64,000 bases of DNA, from assembly GCA_041656295.1 (NCBI GenBank), contig JBBADV010000005.1, positions 62,001-126,000 on the forward strand, read 5' to 3'. A program made the position numbers and the translations under genes. The stretch comes from Kiritimatiellales bacterium. Lineage in GTDB: Bacteria > Verrucomicrobiota > Kiritimatiellia > Kiritimatiellales > Tichowtungiaceae. Shown here piece after piece: positions 42,002-50,769 of this stretch. The notes below the pieces were generated by a model. That model ran no database searches and was not told the origin of the DNA. It saw nothing but the letters and a program-made list of their open reading frames with translations. The stretch's first letter is position 1. Every line of letters begins with the position of its first letter.

Positions 42002-42030
42002 TTGACACTGCCGCTAATTTCGGTTAAATA
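42002..42030 (+). promoter_or_regulatory. Sigma-70-type promoter for the FGE-fold gene
   Basis: TTGACA at 42002-42007, a 17-base spacer, then TAAATA at 42025-42030. This predicts a leader of about 170 bases before the start at 42207. Nothing else is recognised in 41651-42206; a 119-codon frame there (41747-42106) lacks protein-like features. Confidence 0.65.
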
Positions 42031-42206
42031 TTTTTTAGCTAAACATCGTCCGGACGTAGCAGTAAAATGCTGCGGGATTTTTCGCCGGATGAATGAGCCG
42101 TCCTGATTGTCATGAATGTGAAGCTCAGGCTGATTCCAGCAGGAGGTGGAATAATTACCCCGGGCTTATGGGGTCTATGAAAGCTGTATAAAAAAGAAGG
42201 GGATAT

Positions 42207-45148
42207 ATGAAAAAGGTGTTGCGGTGGTTTCTTCCGTGTTTAATGTTCAGTTTTACGGCGACAGGCCAGTTGCGTCCCAGACTTCTGCTGCTTCCGGGCG
42301 AGGCCAGTTCGACTCAGCGGGAACTGCTTTGGTCGACGGATCCGGGCATCCGCTATGAACTGCAATTTTCCACCAATCTGGCTGATTGGTCGGTAGTGGA
42401 CGGTTTCCCTGCCGTCGCCGGTTCGCTGGCACAGCAGCATATGCTTGAACTGCAGAATTCGAGAAAAGGGTTCTTTCGCGTTCTGGTTTTGGATGAACAG
42501 CCGCCGGAAATTGTATCCCGGATTCCCGCCGACGGCTCGTTTGGCGTACGACGGTTTTCCTCTATTAAGGTGACCCTGCAGGACGCAACTGCCATTGACG
42601 CCGGCTCCATCAATTTGACACTGGGGACACATGGAACATTTTCTGTTAATTCCTCTCAAATGTACTGGAGCACCAACTCTCTCGTAGTCGATCTGGGCGG
42701 CAATACAGCGCTGGGCGGATATGGCGAAACGGTAGATGTGGCACTGGCGGTCAGCGATACGCTGGGTAATTCCACCAACTACATGTGGCAGTTTGAACTG
42801 GAACAGGAGAGCGAGGAGGCGGAGAATATCTTTGTTTTCGGCTCCCCCGATGCACAACGATCAGGTCAGCGGCTTTCCGGGATGGCCTCGGTACTTGCCG
42901 CACGGTTCGGCGGCCCGGTTCGTATGTCGAATTCCGGTCAGGAATGGGAAATCTCGACGGTTACCACTAACACCATCGTATTAGCCTATACAGGTGACAG
43001 CGCGCCGGCTTTTGCTGCCGGACAGTTGCTGGCCAACCTTGCGCCCAAACATGTCAGTGAGATTTTCTATCGCCGGATCACCGCTTTAAGCAATGACCCG
43101 GGTGAAAAAAACCTGACCCTTCACACCGCCGATGTCGGTTTACCGGATTTGATTGTTTCCGGCTCTTTTTCTATTTCTGATGATGCCGTGCTGCTTGATA
43201 TGGACACAGAGGGGAATCTGGTGAGGGCTTTGGCGCTGGATGCTACGTTGCAGCTCCCGACAGCCGGCGCTGATTTTAGCAATACAACGCTATATTCTGA
43301 TGGTCCGATAAAGCTTACTCTATCAGAAGGAAAATTTTTGTTCACCCCGAAGCTGAAAATTGCACTGCATACTGAAGGCAAGACCGTACAGCGTTTTGAG
43401 GCTCAGCTGTCGGGAGATATCGAGTGTTCTTGTGTGCCGTCCCAAAAACAACCAGTACCTATAAAAACAGCTTTGAGCGTGAATTGTGGCAGCATAGTCA
43501 GTGGGTTTGGACAGCGGTGGGTGTTGTGCCGGTTGGCGTCGAAATCAAATCCACTATTACTGCAAAAGCAGACCTGAACTTAAAAGCGGCGGCTGAGTGG
43601 AGAGTAGGGTTTCGGCAAAAAGCCGATTTGGGCATCGCCGGACGTTATGGGCGAACTGCCGAACCGGCCGCTGTCTGGGAAAGGTGGTTTAAATTGGAAC
43701 CGTTCGATGCAGTACCGCCAACTTTTACGGTTGACGGGGAGTTCTCATCCACCGTTTCGCTGGTACCGCAGATTCAGGCAATGGTATACGGAGCTGCAGG
43801 AATTTATTTCAATACCGACCCTCGCCTCACACTCTCCGGCTCAGCAACAGCAGTGAATTATGAATTAACCGAAGCGGAGTGGCTGCTGGGAGCTTACGCC
43901 GATATCAATGCCGGACTTACAGTGATTGGTCTTGAAGATGACACGCTGCCGAGTCTCTCTCCCTTCCGGCTCTTTACACAGGAGTGGGGTGGAAAGTATT
44001 CGCTTTCAGACATACCCCTTTCAATTATCCGGGACCCTGTGTCGCAAAATGCCAAACTTGGAGACATGGTTGTTTTTTCAGTTGATACCGTAGGCGGAGT
44101 GAATCCCTCCTACCAGTGGTGCTTTAACGGGATACCGATTCCCGGACAAACGGCAAAACAGCTAATCCTGAATAAAGTGTGCGACCAGCATGATGGTGAG
44201 TATCATGTCCGCATCACCTCAGCCGGACACTCCACCAATTCGGCATCAGCGGCACTTGGAATTATTGCCGATGGCAGCACCGGTCCGGCACCGGCCGGTA
44301 TGGTGCGTATTCCTGCCGGAACTTTCAAAATGGGAGATTTCTTCAATGAGGGCGAGCTTAACGAACTGCCGGTGCATGATGTGACCATCAGCCGCGCTTA
44401 TTTTTGTGATAAGTATGAAGTGACAAAAGGGTTGTGGGATTCGATACGCGCCTGGGGAGCAACCTGGGGCGATTATACAGATCTTCCGGACGGCAGCGGG
44501 AATGGAAACAACCATCCGGTTACTCTCATCAGTTGGTATGATGCGGTGAAGTGGTGCAATGCCCGCAGCGAGAAAGAGGGGCTGAACCCCTGTTATACTG
44601 CTTATGGGACGTCCACGGTCTTCCGTACCGGTTCAGCGACTGTGACTTGTAATTTCGACAGGAATGGATATCGCCTGCCCACCGAGGCGGAGTGGGAGCG
44701 GGCGGCCAGAGGGGGATTGAATGGCCGGCGCTTTCCCAACGGGAATACCATCAGTCACAGTCAGGCGTGTTATTATGTCGTGACAAACCACTGGAATGGT
44801 GCCAATTCATACCCGTACGATGTGAGCCCTTCGGGGGGAAATCACCCTTCCGCTGTCGGTTCAGAACCGCCAACCCTGCCGGTTGGACTTCTTGCGCCGA
44901 ACCGCTACGGACTTTACGACATGGCCGGCAATGTTCGCGAAATGTGCACGGATAAGTGCAGTAGGAACAGCAGGTATCCGTACACGGTGGTCCCTGTGGT
45001 TGATCCGCGTAGCAGCGGCACAGAACCTGCAGTCCGCGGAGGCTACTACTTTGCGTATGACTGTCGTGTTTCCTGCCGCGAATGGACGCCCTATGCGAGA
45101 TATGGTTATTCAAATATTGGCTTCCGGTGTATTCGTCGCGCAGAGTGA
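42207..45148 (+). pseudogene. Exported FGE-sulfatase-fold protein with Ig-like domain, frameshifted
   Basis: Two overlapping frames read as one gene. The first (42207 to about 43430) has a signal peptide and beta-rich N-terminal region (RELLWSTDPGIRYELQFSTNLADW; VSRIPADGSFGVRRFSSIKV). The second, in the -1 frame, covers about 43430-45148: ELWQHSQWVWTAVGVVPVGVE, an Ig-like domain (about 44018-44270, YQWCFNGIPIPGQTAKQLIL), and a C-terminal formylglycine-generating-enzyme fold (MVRIPAGTFKMGD, NRNGYRLPTEAEWERAARGG-like segment, NRYGLYDMAGNVREM, NIGFRCIRRAE). The Cys pair of true FGE does not align convincingly, so a non-enzymatic ligand-binding fold is likely. The break is near the A5 run 43444-43448, and may be a mutation, slippage or assembly error. 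Confidence 0.8.
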
Positions 45149-45251
45149 CCCGGACCCACCGGTATTCCGAAGAGAAAAAAGAGGAGAGATCTCCGGATTT
45201 TTTCAGCAACTAAGTTTGGCGAACTGGCTGAAAAACAGATTTAGTTGCGCC

Positions 45252-46160
45252 ATGAATCTGAATTTTTTACAAAAGTTTTTAATTTTCGCACTGGTCTCCG
45301 GGTGCCGGTTCACAGCGCATGCGATTCTTGCCGGCGGAGAGTTCAATCTGCCCGCCGACAGCCCTTCCAGCCGGCTGGACGCTAACGGGCTGTACAGCTT
45401 CACCGGCGCATTGGAGATTTTTGCGGACGGGTACAGTTATCACGGTTCCGGTACAGCTTTGTCTCCGAACTGGGTGCTGACCGCCGCGCACAATGCGGAT
45501 TTTAACGATGATGGACAGGTGGATGACGGACTGGCGGTGAATTTTTATCTGCCGGGTTTCGGCAGTTATGCGGTCAGCAGTTTTTTTATTCATCCGGATT
45601 TCACCGGTTTTTCCAATCCCTCCATCCAGCACGATCTTTGTCTGCTTTATTTCGCCGATCCGCTGCCGGAACTGCTTTTTCCAATCCTCGGCAACTCACT
45701 GACACTGAATACGACCGCGACACTGGTTGGGTACGGACGTTCGGGCTACGGCAGCTACGGTTACACTACCGGCGCCTTGCTGACCGACCGGCGTTTCGGA
45801 TTCAATGTGATTGATTCTTTTGAAATATCCGGCTCCGGCATCCTGTTCCGTTATGATTTTGATGATCCGGATACAGGTGATGGACTGGGTAATGATCTGG
45901 AAACCATCATCGGTCCCGGAGATTCAGGCGGCTCACTGCTGGCCGGAAATGCGCTGGTCGGGGTGAATACCTTCACGGAAGGCTACGGCGGCCGGTTTGG
46001 TGACATCGGCGGCGGTGTGGCACTTAACAACGAATGGGGTTGGATTGCATCAACCACCGGCCTCGCTGTTCCTGAACCGGCGAGTGTATTTCTGCTGATT
46101 TCCGGTATTGCCGGACTGTTTTTATGGCGGCGCGCAAAAGGCATAACCCGGGTAGGTTAA
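45252..46160 (+). CDS. Trypsin-like serine protease with PEP-CTERM
   Basis: A 302-residue exported protease. The signal peptide is FLQKFLIFALVSGCRFTAHA. The S1 catalytic triad is visible: His in NWVLTAAHN (about 79), Asp in QHDLCLLYF, and Ser in GPGDSGGSLL. The C-terminus VPEPASVFLLISGIAGLFLWRR is a PEP-CTERM sorting signal. The ATG at 45252 has no strong ribosome-binding site; a longer open frame upstream overlaps the FGE-fold gene and is not used. It probably acts at the cell surface or matrix after exosortase processing. Confidence 0.9.
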   Translation: MNLNFLQKFLIFALVSGCRFTAHAILAGGEFNLPADSPSSRLDANGLYSFTGALEIFADGYSYHGSGTALSPNWVLTAAHNADFNDDGQVDDGLAVNFYLPGFGSYAVSSFFIHPDFTGFSNPSIQHDLCLLYFADPLPELLFPILGNSLTLNTTATLVGYGRSGYGSYGYTTGALLTDRRFGFNVIDSFEISGSGILFRYDFDDPDTGDGLGNDLETIIGPGDSGGSLLAGNALVGVNTFTEGYGGRFGDIGGGVALNNEWGWIASTTGLAVPEPASVFLLISGIAGLFLWRRAKGITRVG

Positions 46161-46444
46161 CAAGGAACATTCCGGCGCCCACCGAACGAGATCCCGTATG
46201 AAGAGGAAGGACTCCGGCGGGCGCGCGGCCGGATCGCAATGCCGTTACAAAAAGAGCCGGCAACAGCAGCATCGAACAGCCTTTCAGAGGCGTATTGCCG
46301 GCGCGTGATGTTTTGTTTATTTCGTTGAAAAAATAGGTCGACGATGGATCACCGGCGATCCCGTTTTCCGTTGAACCGCAAAAAATGATGCTGGAATATC
46401 TGTTATGTAGCTGTGATACCGGCAGATGAAACTGCCGGTATGTT

Positions 46445-46612
46445 TTAACGGTAATCGCTGAATCCCGGAACACCGATACTGCCTTCCCAGCCGGCAGGTG
46501 TATTCCACGGCATATCGGAGTGTTCGCGCGGCATGCCGTCATCATACGTCGTTGTTGCGCAACCGGCGCACAGCAATGAAACCAGAATGGTTAGCCAGAC
46601 AATAATTTTCAT
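46445..46612 (-). CDS. Small lipoprotein
   Basis: A 55-residue protein: signal peptide KIIVWLTILVSLLCAGC with lipobox LCAGC, then a short polar tail (YDDGMPREHSDMPWNTPAGW, then EGSIGVPGFSDYR). Small lipoproteins with an MPWNTP-like tail are something I associate with this bacterial group, but no function is known to me. The start at 46612 is preceded by GAGGATAACAGC. A hairpin (46417-46442, ATACCGGCAG/CTGCCGGTAT) lies right after the stop, with its T-run on the opposite strand. Confidence 0.65.
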   Translation of the reverse strand: MKIIVWLTILVSLLCAGCATTTYDDGMPREHSDMPWNTPAGWEGSIGVPGFSDYR

Positions 46613-46798
46613 ACCGCTGTTATCCTCTTTTTCACGGGGAAAGAAAATCAAAATTGCTGAACAGGATAATGAGAACAGCTTGCATGAGTTCATTCCCGCC
46701 GAAAAATTTTCTTTGGCGTCCTGACGGTAAAACCTCTTTTTTCTTCGCGTCTCTGCGTGCAGGGTTTTTCACACCCATCCATTTTCATTAAAATTTCG

Positions 46799-46887
46799 GC
46801 GGATAGGTCGGCCGCGCCTGCAAACAAATTGTAGCCGCGGGCGTTGACCGCGGTTCCGGTGCGGCAAATTAAACAGAAAATGCTCTA
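46799..46887. repeat. Dispersed repeat ending in GCTCTA, copy 2
   Basis: Shares GCGCCTGCAAA, GTTGACCGCGGTTCCGGT and the terminal TGCTCTA with 30505-30608. The 46613-47101 gap contains this repeat and the uncertain upstream part of the glycosyltransferase frame; nothing else is recognised. Confidence 0.55.
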
Positions 46888-47101
46888 ACAAATGGTGGAA
46901 CGGGCGCTCCGCGCACGTTCAAAATGCGCCGCCGGCCGCATTGTATTTTTCCGGTGCGTTCCGGGGCAAAGCGTCTGCGCCGGTGTTTTTCTTTTCTGCT
47001 GCAAACGATTTATTTGTATGAGACGCGATGAGGACAGCGCACCTAATTTTCTATCATTCCATTATTTCAATCTTCCCGGTTTCCAATTATATTCGTCAGA
47101 T

Positions 47102-48718
47102 ATGAAGAGGGGCTGGTGGATTTCTTTGACGATTATGGCGGTGGTGCTGAGTCTGCTGCTGAGCGCGGCAAATCTTTTTCTTGGCAATCTGAATCAGGAC
47201 GAGGGCTGGTATCTGTATGCCGCACGATTGGTGAGTGAAGGCCGGGTGCTGTACCGCGATTTTATGTTCACACAGGGTCCGGCACTGCCGGCGGTGTACG
47301 GAATTTTCACACCGGTCATTCATCTGCTTGGCGTTGCCGGCGGACGTTTGATCACAGCGCTGTTCGGGCTTGCCGCCGCCGGCTGTGCCGCGTGGCTGGC
47401 AGCGCGTGCCGTTTCAACCCGCCGGCACGCGGCGGCGCTGTGTGCGTTTATACTCACCGGTGTGAATGTATATCAGAGTTATTTTTCGACAATTGTTAAA
47501 ACGTATGCGCTCTGCGCGTTTTTTATTACCGCCGGTTTTGCGGTGCTGAGCTATGCGGCAGCGCGGCGCGGGATTGTGGCGGCATTTTTCTCCGGCATCC
47601 TGCTGGCACTGGCAGCGTGTACACGGCTCTCCGCCGGAATATTGCTGCCGGTCGCCGGAATCTGGCTGATTTTAAACCGCCGGAAAATCGCTGCAGGATC
47701 GTGGGCTGCGTTCGGCAGCGGCGGCGGACTGATGCTGCTCGCCGGGCTGGGAATATTTTTTCTGCTCGCGCCGGAAAATACGCACTTTGCGCTGTTCGGT
47801 TATCACGCCGGCCGGTCGCCCGGCGGACTGATGCCGCTGCTTGCACTAAAGGCCGGATTCATTTCACGTTTCGTGCAGGCCTATTTTGTTTTTGCCGGCG
47901 GCGTCATGCTGACCTTCTTTTTTCAGAACCAGTCGCCGCGCCGGCGCGAGCTTGAAAAGCTCGGCGCAAATCAAATGCCGCGTGTAACGGATATGATCAA
48001 GCAGGCCTATCAGAAAGAAACTCCGTTCACGCACAGTTTTATTTCGCTGCTCTGGATTTCCGGCGCGGCGGTTACATTGGTTCATTTCGCGGCGCCGTTC
48101 CCGTATGACGATTATCAGGTGATCATTTTTCCGCTGCTCGCTGCCGCGCTGGCCGCAACTCTGCTGCCGTTCTGCCCCGAAAAATATCTGCTGCGTACGC
48201 TGGCGCTGCTTCTGCTGGTGAATGCCGCCGCGGCATGTTCGTCGCCGGTAAATCAGGAGTGGCTGGTCAGCGGCCGCGATCGCATCTGGTGGAAGTTTAA
48301 AGAGACGCCGGATTTAATAACACTGCGGCGCGCCGGAAATCAACTCCGTGAAAAGCTCGCCGGGACTCAACTGCTGTTAACGCAGGACATCTATCTCGCG
48401 GTTGAAACCGGTGCAACGGTTCCGCATGGCATGGAAATGGGACCGTTCTGTTACTATCCGGAGCTGCCGCGCCGGCGCGCCGAAAAGCTGAACCTGCTCA
48501 ACACTGAAATGCTGATAGAAATTCTGCTCGAAGCCGCCGCGCCGGTTGCTGCGTTCAGCGGTTACGGACTCTCCATTGCATCGCCGGAAATTGCCGAACT
48601 GCCGCCGGAAATCCGGCGCACACTGCAGGTCGCACTGGAAGTGAATTACGACACGGTTGAAGAAATTGAAAATTTCGGACAGGCGCATACCACGCTCAAA
48701 ATTTATGAGAGAAAATGA
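47102..48718 (+). CDS. GT39-like membrane glycosyltransferase (ArnT/PMT type)
   Basis: A 538-residue polytopic membrane protein with about ten hydrophobic segments. The first loop has NQDEGWYLYAARLVSEGRVLYRDFMFTQGP, matching the DE-containing first loop of GT-C enzymes that use polyprenyl-phosphate sugars. FPYDDYQVIIFPLLAAAL lies in the later half. The ATG at 47102 (MKRGWWISLTIMAVV) is chosen because the transmembrane segment starts there; the open frame extends to 46892. The next gene encodes an ALG5-like GT2, which could make the polyprenyl-phosphate sugar donor, so the two probably act together on the envelope. Confidence 0.8.
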   Translation: MKRGWWISLTIMAVVLSLLLSAANLFLGNLNQDEGWYLYAARLVSEGRVLYRDFMFTQGPALPAVYGIFTPVIHLLGVAGGRLITALFGLAAAGCAAWLAARAVSTRRHAAALCAFILTGVNVYQSYFSTIVKTYALCAFFITAGFAVLSYAAARRGIVAAFFSGILLALAACTRLSAGILLPVAGIWLILNRRKIAAGSWAAFGSGGGLMLLAGLGIFFLLAPENTHFALFGYHAGRSPGGLMPLLALKAGFISRFVQAYFVFAGGVMLTFFFQNQSPRRRELEKLGANQMPRVTDMIKQAYQKETPFTHSFISLLWISGAAVTLVHFAAPFPYDDYQVIIFPLLAAALAATLLPFCPEKYLLRTLALLLLVNAAAACSSPVNQEWLVSGRDRIWWKFKETPDLITLRRAGNQLREKLAGTQLLLTQDIYLAVETGATVPHGMEMGPFCYYPELPRRRAEKLNLLNTEMLIEILLEAAAPVAAFSGYGLSIASPEIAELPPEIRRTLQVALEVNYDTVEEIENFGQAHTTLKIYERK

Positions 48719-48808
48719 AAATCATCAAAATTTTTCCCACGAATATCACGAACCCAGCCCTTTCTTATTCGTAAAAATTCGTGATATTCGCGGGCGGTTA
48801 AATAAAAA

Positions 48809-49579
48809 ATGAAATTATCCATCGTTATACCGGCACACAATGAAGAACAGCGGCTGCCGCCGATGCTGGAGGCCTATGGACAATATTTTTCTGAAAAATA
48901 TCCCGGTGATGCAGAGCTGATCGTAGTGTCTAATTTTTCTTCCGACCGCACGGCGGATATCGCGCGTGAATTTGCAGTGCGGTTTCCAGTCATCCGCGTA
49001 ATCGACGAAAAAGAGCGTATCGGCAAAGGCGGAGCGGTGATGCTTGGCTCGCGTGCCGCCGTCGGGGAATTCATCGGATTTGTTGACGCCGACGGCGCCA
49101 CGCCGCCGGCGGCTTTTGACGACCTGGTAAACCACATTGAATCATGCGACTGCGTGATTGCTTCGCGCTGGATGAAAGGATCGGTCGTCAGTCCGCAACA
49201 ACCGCTGTCGCGCCGGTTTGCGTCGCGCTGTTTTAATTTTACGGTACGCATTTTATTTGGACTCAAACTTCACGATACGCAGTGCGGTGCAAAACTTTTC
49301 CGGCGCGAGATTATTTTTTTAACGATCGATCAGCTCGGCGTGACAAGCTGGGCGTTTGATGTGGACATGCTGTTTCAGGCGAAACGCGCCGGTGCGCGAA
49401 TCTGTGAAATTCCGACGGAATGGCATGATATTGCCGGGTCAAAAATCCGTGTTGTACATTCCTCCATCGAGATGCTGCTTGCACTTGGACGGCTGCGACT
49501 GTTTTATTCGCCGTTCCGGTTTATCATTCCGCCGCTTTCAAAAGCGCTCAGTTTTGTTTATCCGCACCACTTGCGGTAA
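48809..49579 (+). CDS. GT2 glycosyltransferase, dolichyl/polyprenyl-phosphate glucosyltransferase-like
   Basis: A 256-residue cytoplasmic-face enzyme. LSIVIPAHNEEQRLPPML is the GT-A start, FVDADGATPP carries the DxD-type metal motif, and DTQCGAKLFRREI with SWAFDVDMLFQAKRAG is typical of the ALG5/DPG-synthase group. That group makes polyprenyl-phosphate-glucose or -mannose. It follows the GT39-like gene by 90 bases. The gap holds an inverted pair (CACGAATATCACGAA / TTCGTGATATTCGCGGG). It is ended by a strong terminator. Confidence 0.88.
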   Translation: MKLSIVIPAHNEEQRLPPMLEAYGQYFSEKYPGDAELIVVSNFSSDRTADIAREFAVRFPVIRVIDEKERIGKGGAVMLGSRAAVGEFIGFVDADGATPPAAFDDLVNHIESCDCVIASRWMKGSVVSPQQPLSRRFASRCFNFTVRILFGLKLHDTQCGAKLFRREIIFLTIDQLGVTSWAFDVDMLFQAKRAGARICEIPTEWHDIAGSKIRVVHSSIEMLLALGRLRLFYSPFRFIIPPLSKALSFVYPHHLR

Positions 49580-49585
49580 ACAAAA

Positions 49586-49608
49586 ACGGCGCACCGAAGT
49601 GCGCCGTT
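49586..49608 (+). terminator. Intrinsic terminator between GT2 and the RRM gene
   Basis: ACGGCGCAC and GTGCGCCGT pair around CGAA, preceded by AAAA and followed by TT. It lies between two convergent genes and so may serve both. Confidence 0.75.
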
Positions 49609-49634
49609 TCCGCTTGTGCGAGAGCTGCCGGTGT

Positions 49635-49961
49635 TTACCAGCGTTCGCTGCGTTCACCGCGGTCACGTCCGCCGCCGCCGAAGCCGCGCCCTCCGCCACC
49701 GCTGCGGCGTTCGCCCTGCGGTTTTGGTTGCGATTCATTTACGCGAATCGAACGGCCCATAAAATCAGCGCCGTTCAATGCATCGATTGCGGCCTTGCCT
49801 TCGCTCTGTTCCGGCATTTCAACAAAACCGAATCCTTTGGAGCGTCCCGACATACGGTCGAGAATCACACGCGCCGAAGCGACCTTGCCATGCTGCTCAA
49901 ACAGTTCCTGAAGATCAGGGTCTGTCGCGGCATACGGCAGATTTCCTACATAGATATCCAT
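49635..49961 (-). CDS. RRM RNA-binding protein with RGG-rich tail
   Basis: A 108-residue single-RRM protein. RNP2 is IYVGNLPY (residues 3-10) and RNP1 is KGFGFVEM (about 42-49). The C-terminus is Gly/Arg-rich (GGGGRGFGGGGRDRGERSERW), as in the cyanobacterial Rbp and other bacterial glycine-rich RRM proteins, several of which are cold-induced. The start at 49961 (MDIYVGNL) is preceded by AAGGAAATG. The long 5' region (49962-50209) shows no recognised regulatory motif. Confidence 0.92.
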   Translation of the reverse strand: MDIYVGNLPYAATDPDLQELFEQHGKVASARVILDRMSGRSKGFGFVEMPEQSEGKAAIDALNGADFMGRSIRVNESQPKPQGERRSGGGGRGFGGGGRDRGERSERW

Positions 49962-50209
49962 CCGTCATTTCCTTCTTACTGTGTCATAATCTAAACAACC
50001 AATTCCAACCCACGACACCGGGTTTATGAACCGATACAACGCCTTTTTCGGCGAACGCAACGGGGACACTGCCACACCGTATTAAAAAAAGAAACTGTTA
50101 TTTATAGAAATAGACAAAGAAATAAACGGGAAAAATTCTGAAAACAGAAGCAGGATAAAGGGCTGTTTTAGCCGGCTCAAATAACTTGCAATGGAACAGA
50201 TTACGCTTT

Positions 50210-50524
50210 TAGAGCGTATTCAGAAAAATTATAGCCACAAAAAACACAAAAAATAAAAATTGATCCGCAGATGACGCAGATAAGCGCAGATGTTTAAACC
50301 ACGGGATACACAAAACACACGGAAGTTTTGCAGAAGAGGGATTAGCAGAGCGGCAGAGTAGTAGACGCGGCGCCCTCGCCGCGTTCCGTGTTCAGGGTTT
50401 TCTGTGTACAGTTGAGAGTTGAAAAATTCTCAGTGCGCTCTGCGGTTTATCAATCAGTTCGGTCCATAATTATTTGGTGATTTTTGCGCGTTTTTGCGGC
50501 TATACATGAATTTAAAATGCTCTA
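50210..50524. mobile_element. TA-flanked MITE-like element, copy A
   Basis: Bounded by TAGAGCGTATT (50210) and AAAATGCTCTA (to 50524), which read inward as TAGAGCGTATT and TAGAGCATTTT, followed by matching GCC(A/G)CAAAAA segments. TA dinucleotides lie at both ends, as expected of IS630/Tc1-mariner-type insertion. The interior contains a CGGAT-type repeat relative (CCGCAGATGACGCAGAT, 50266-50282) and a reversed coaB-type hairpin (50361-50384). Nothing else is seen in 49962-50769 besides this and the terminator at 50715. Confidence 0.7.
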
Positions 50525-50714
50525 GCAATCCGGCAGTTTGGCCGCGCTGAATTTTCTGCTCAGGCGCAAGATCCATCAGAACGATAAAGATAAACATTCC
50601 AGTTCATGCAACCGGTATCACCGGTAAATTTCCGATTTCAGTTTTGTTGCACCGGCAGCATAAATTATAAGTCAACCGGTGCAAAAAATCCGGGCGCTGC
50701 TATCGAAAAAACCA

Positions 50715-50745
50715 TAAAAAAAGGACAGCGGCTGCCCGCTGTCCT
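50715..50745 (-). terminator. Intrinsic terminator of the BspA-like gene
   Basis: On the minus strand GGACAGCGG and CCGCTGTCC pair around GCAG, followed by TTTTTTT. It begins 25 bases after the stop. Confidence 0.9.
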
Positions 50746-50769
50746 TCGATTCAAAATATCCGTGCCTGC

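Noticed and set aside
41747..42106. 119-codon open frame before the FGE-fold gene
   Set aside because: It spans the predicted promoter at 42002-42030, has no ribosome-binding site, and its product has an unlikely composition.
46417..46442. Terminator for the small lipoprotein gene
   Set aside because: The hairpin is perfect but the T-run is on the wrong strand for that gene, and the plus-strand gene ends about 260 bases away.
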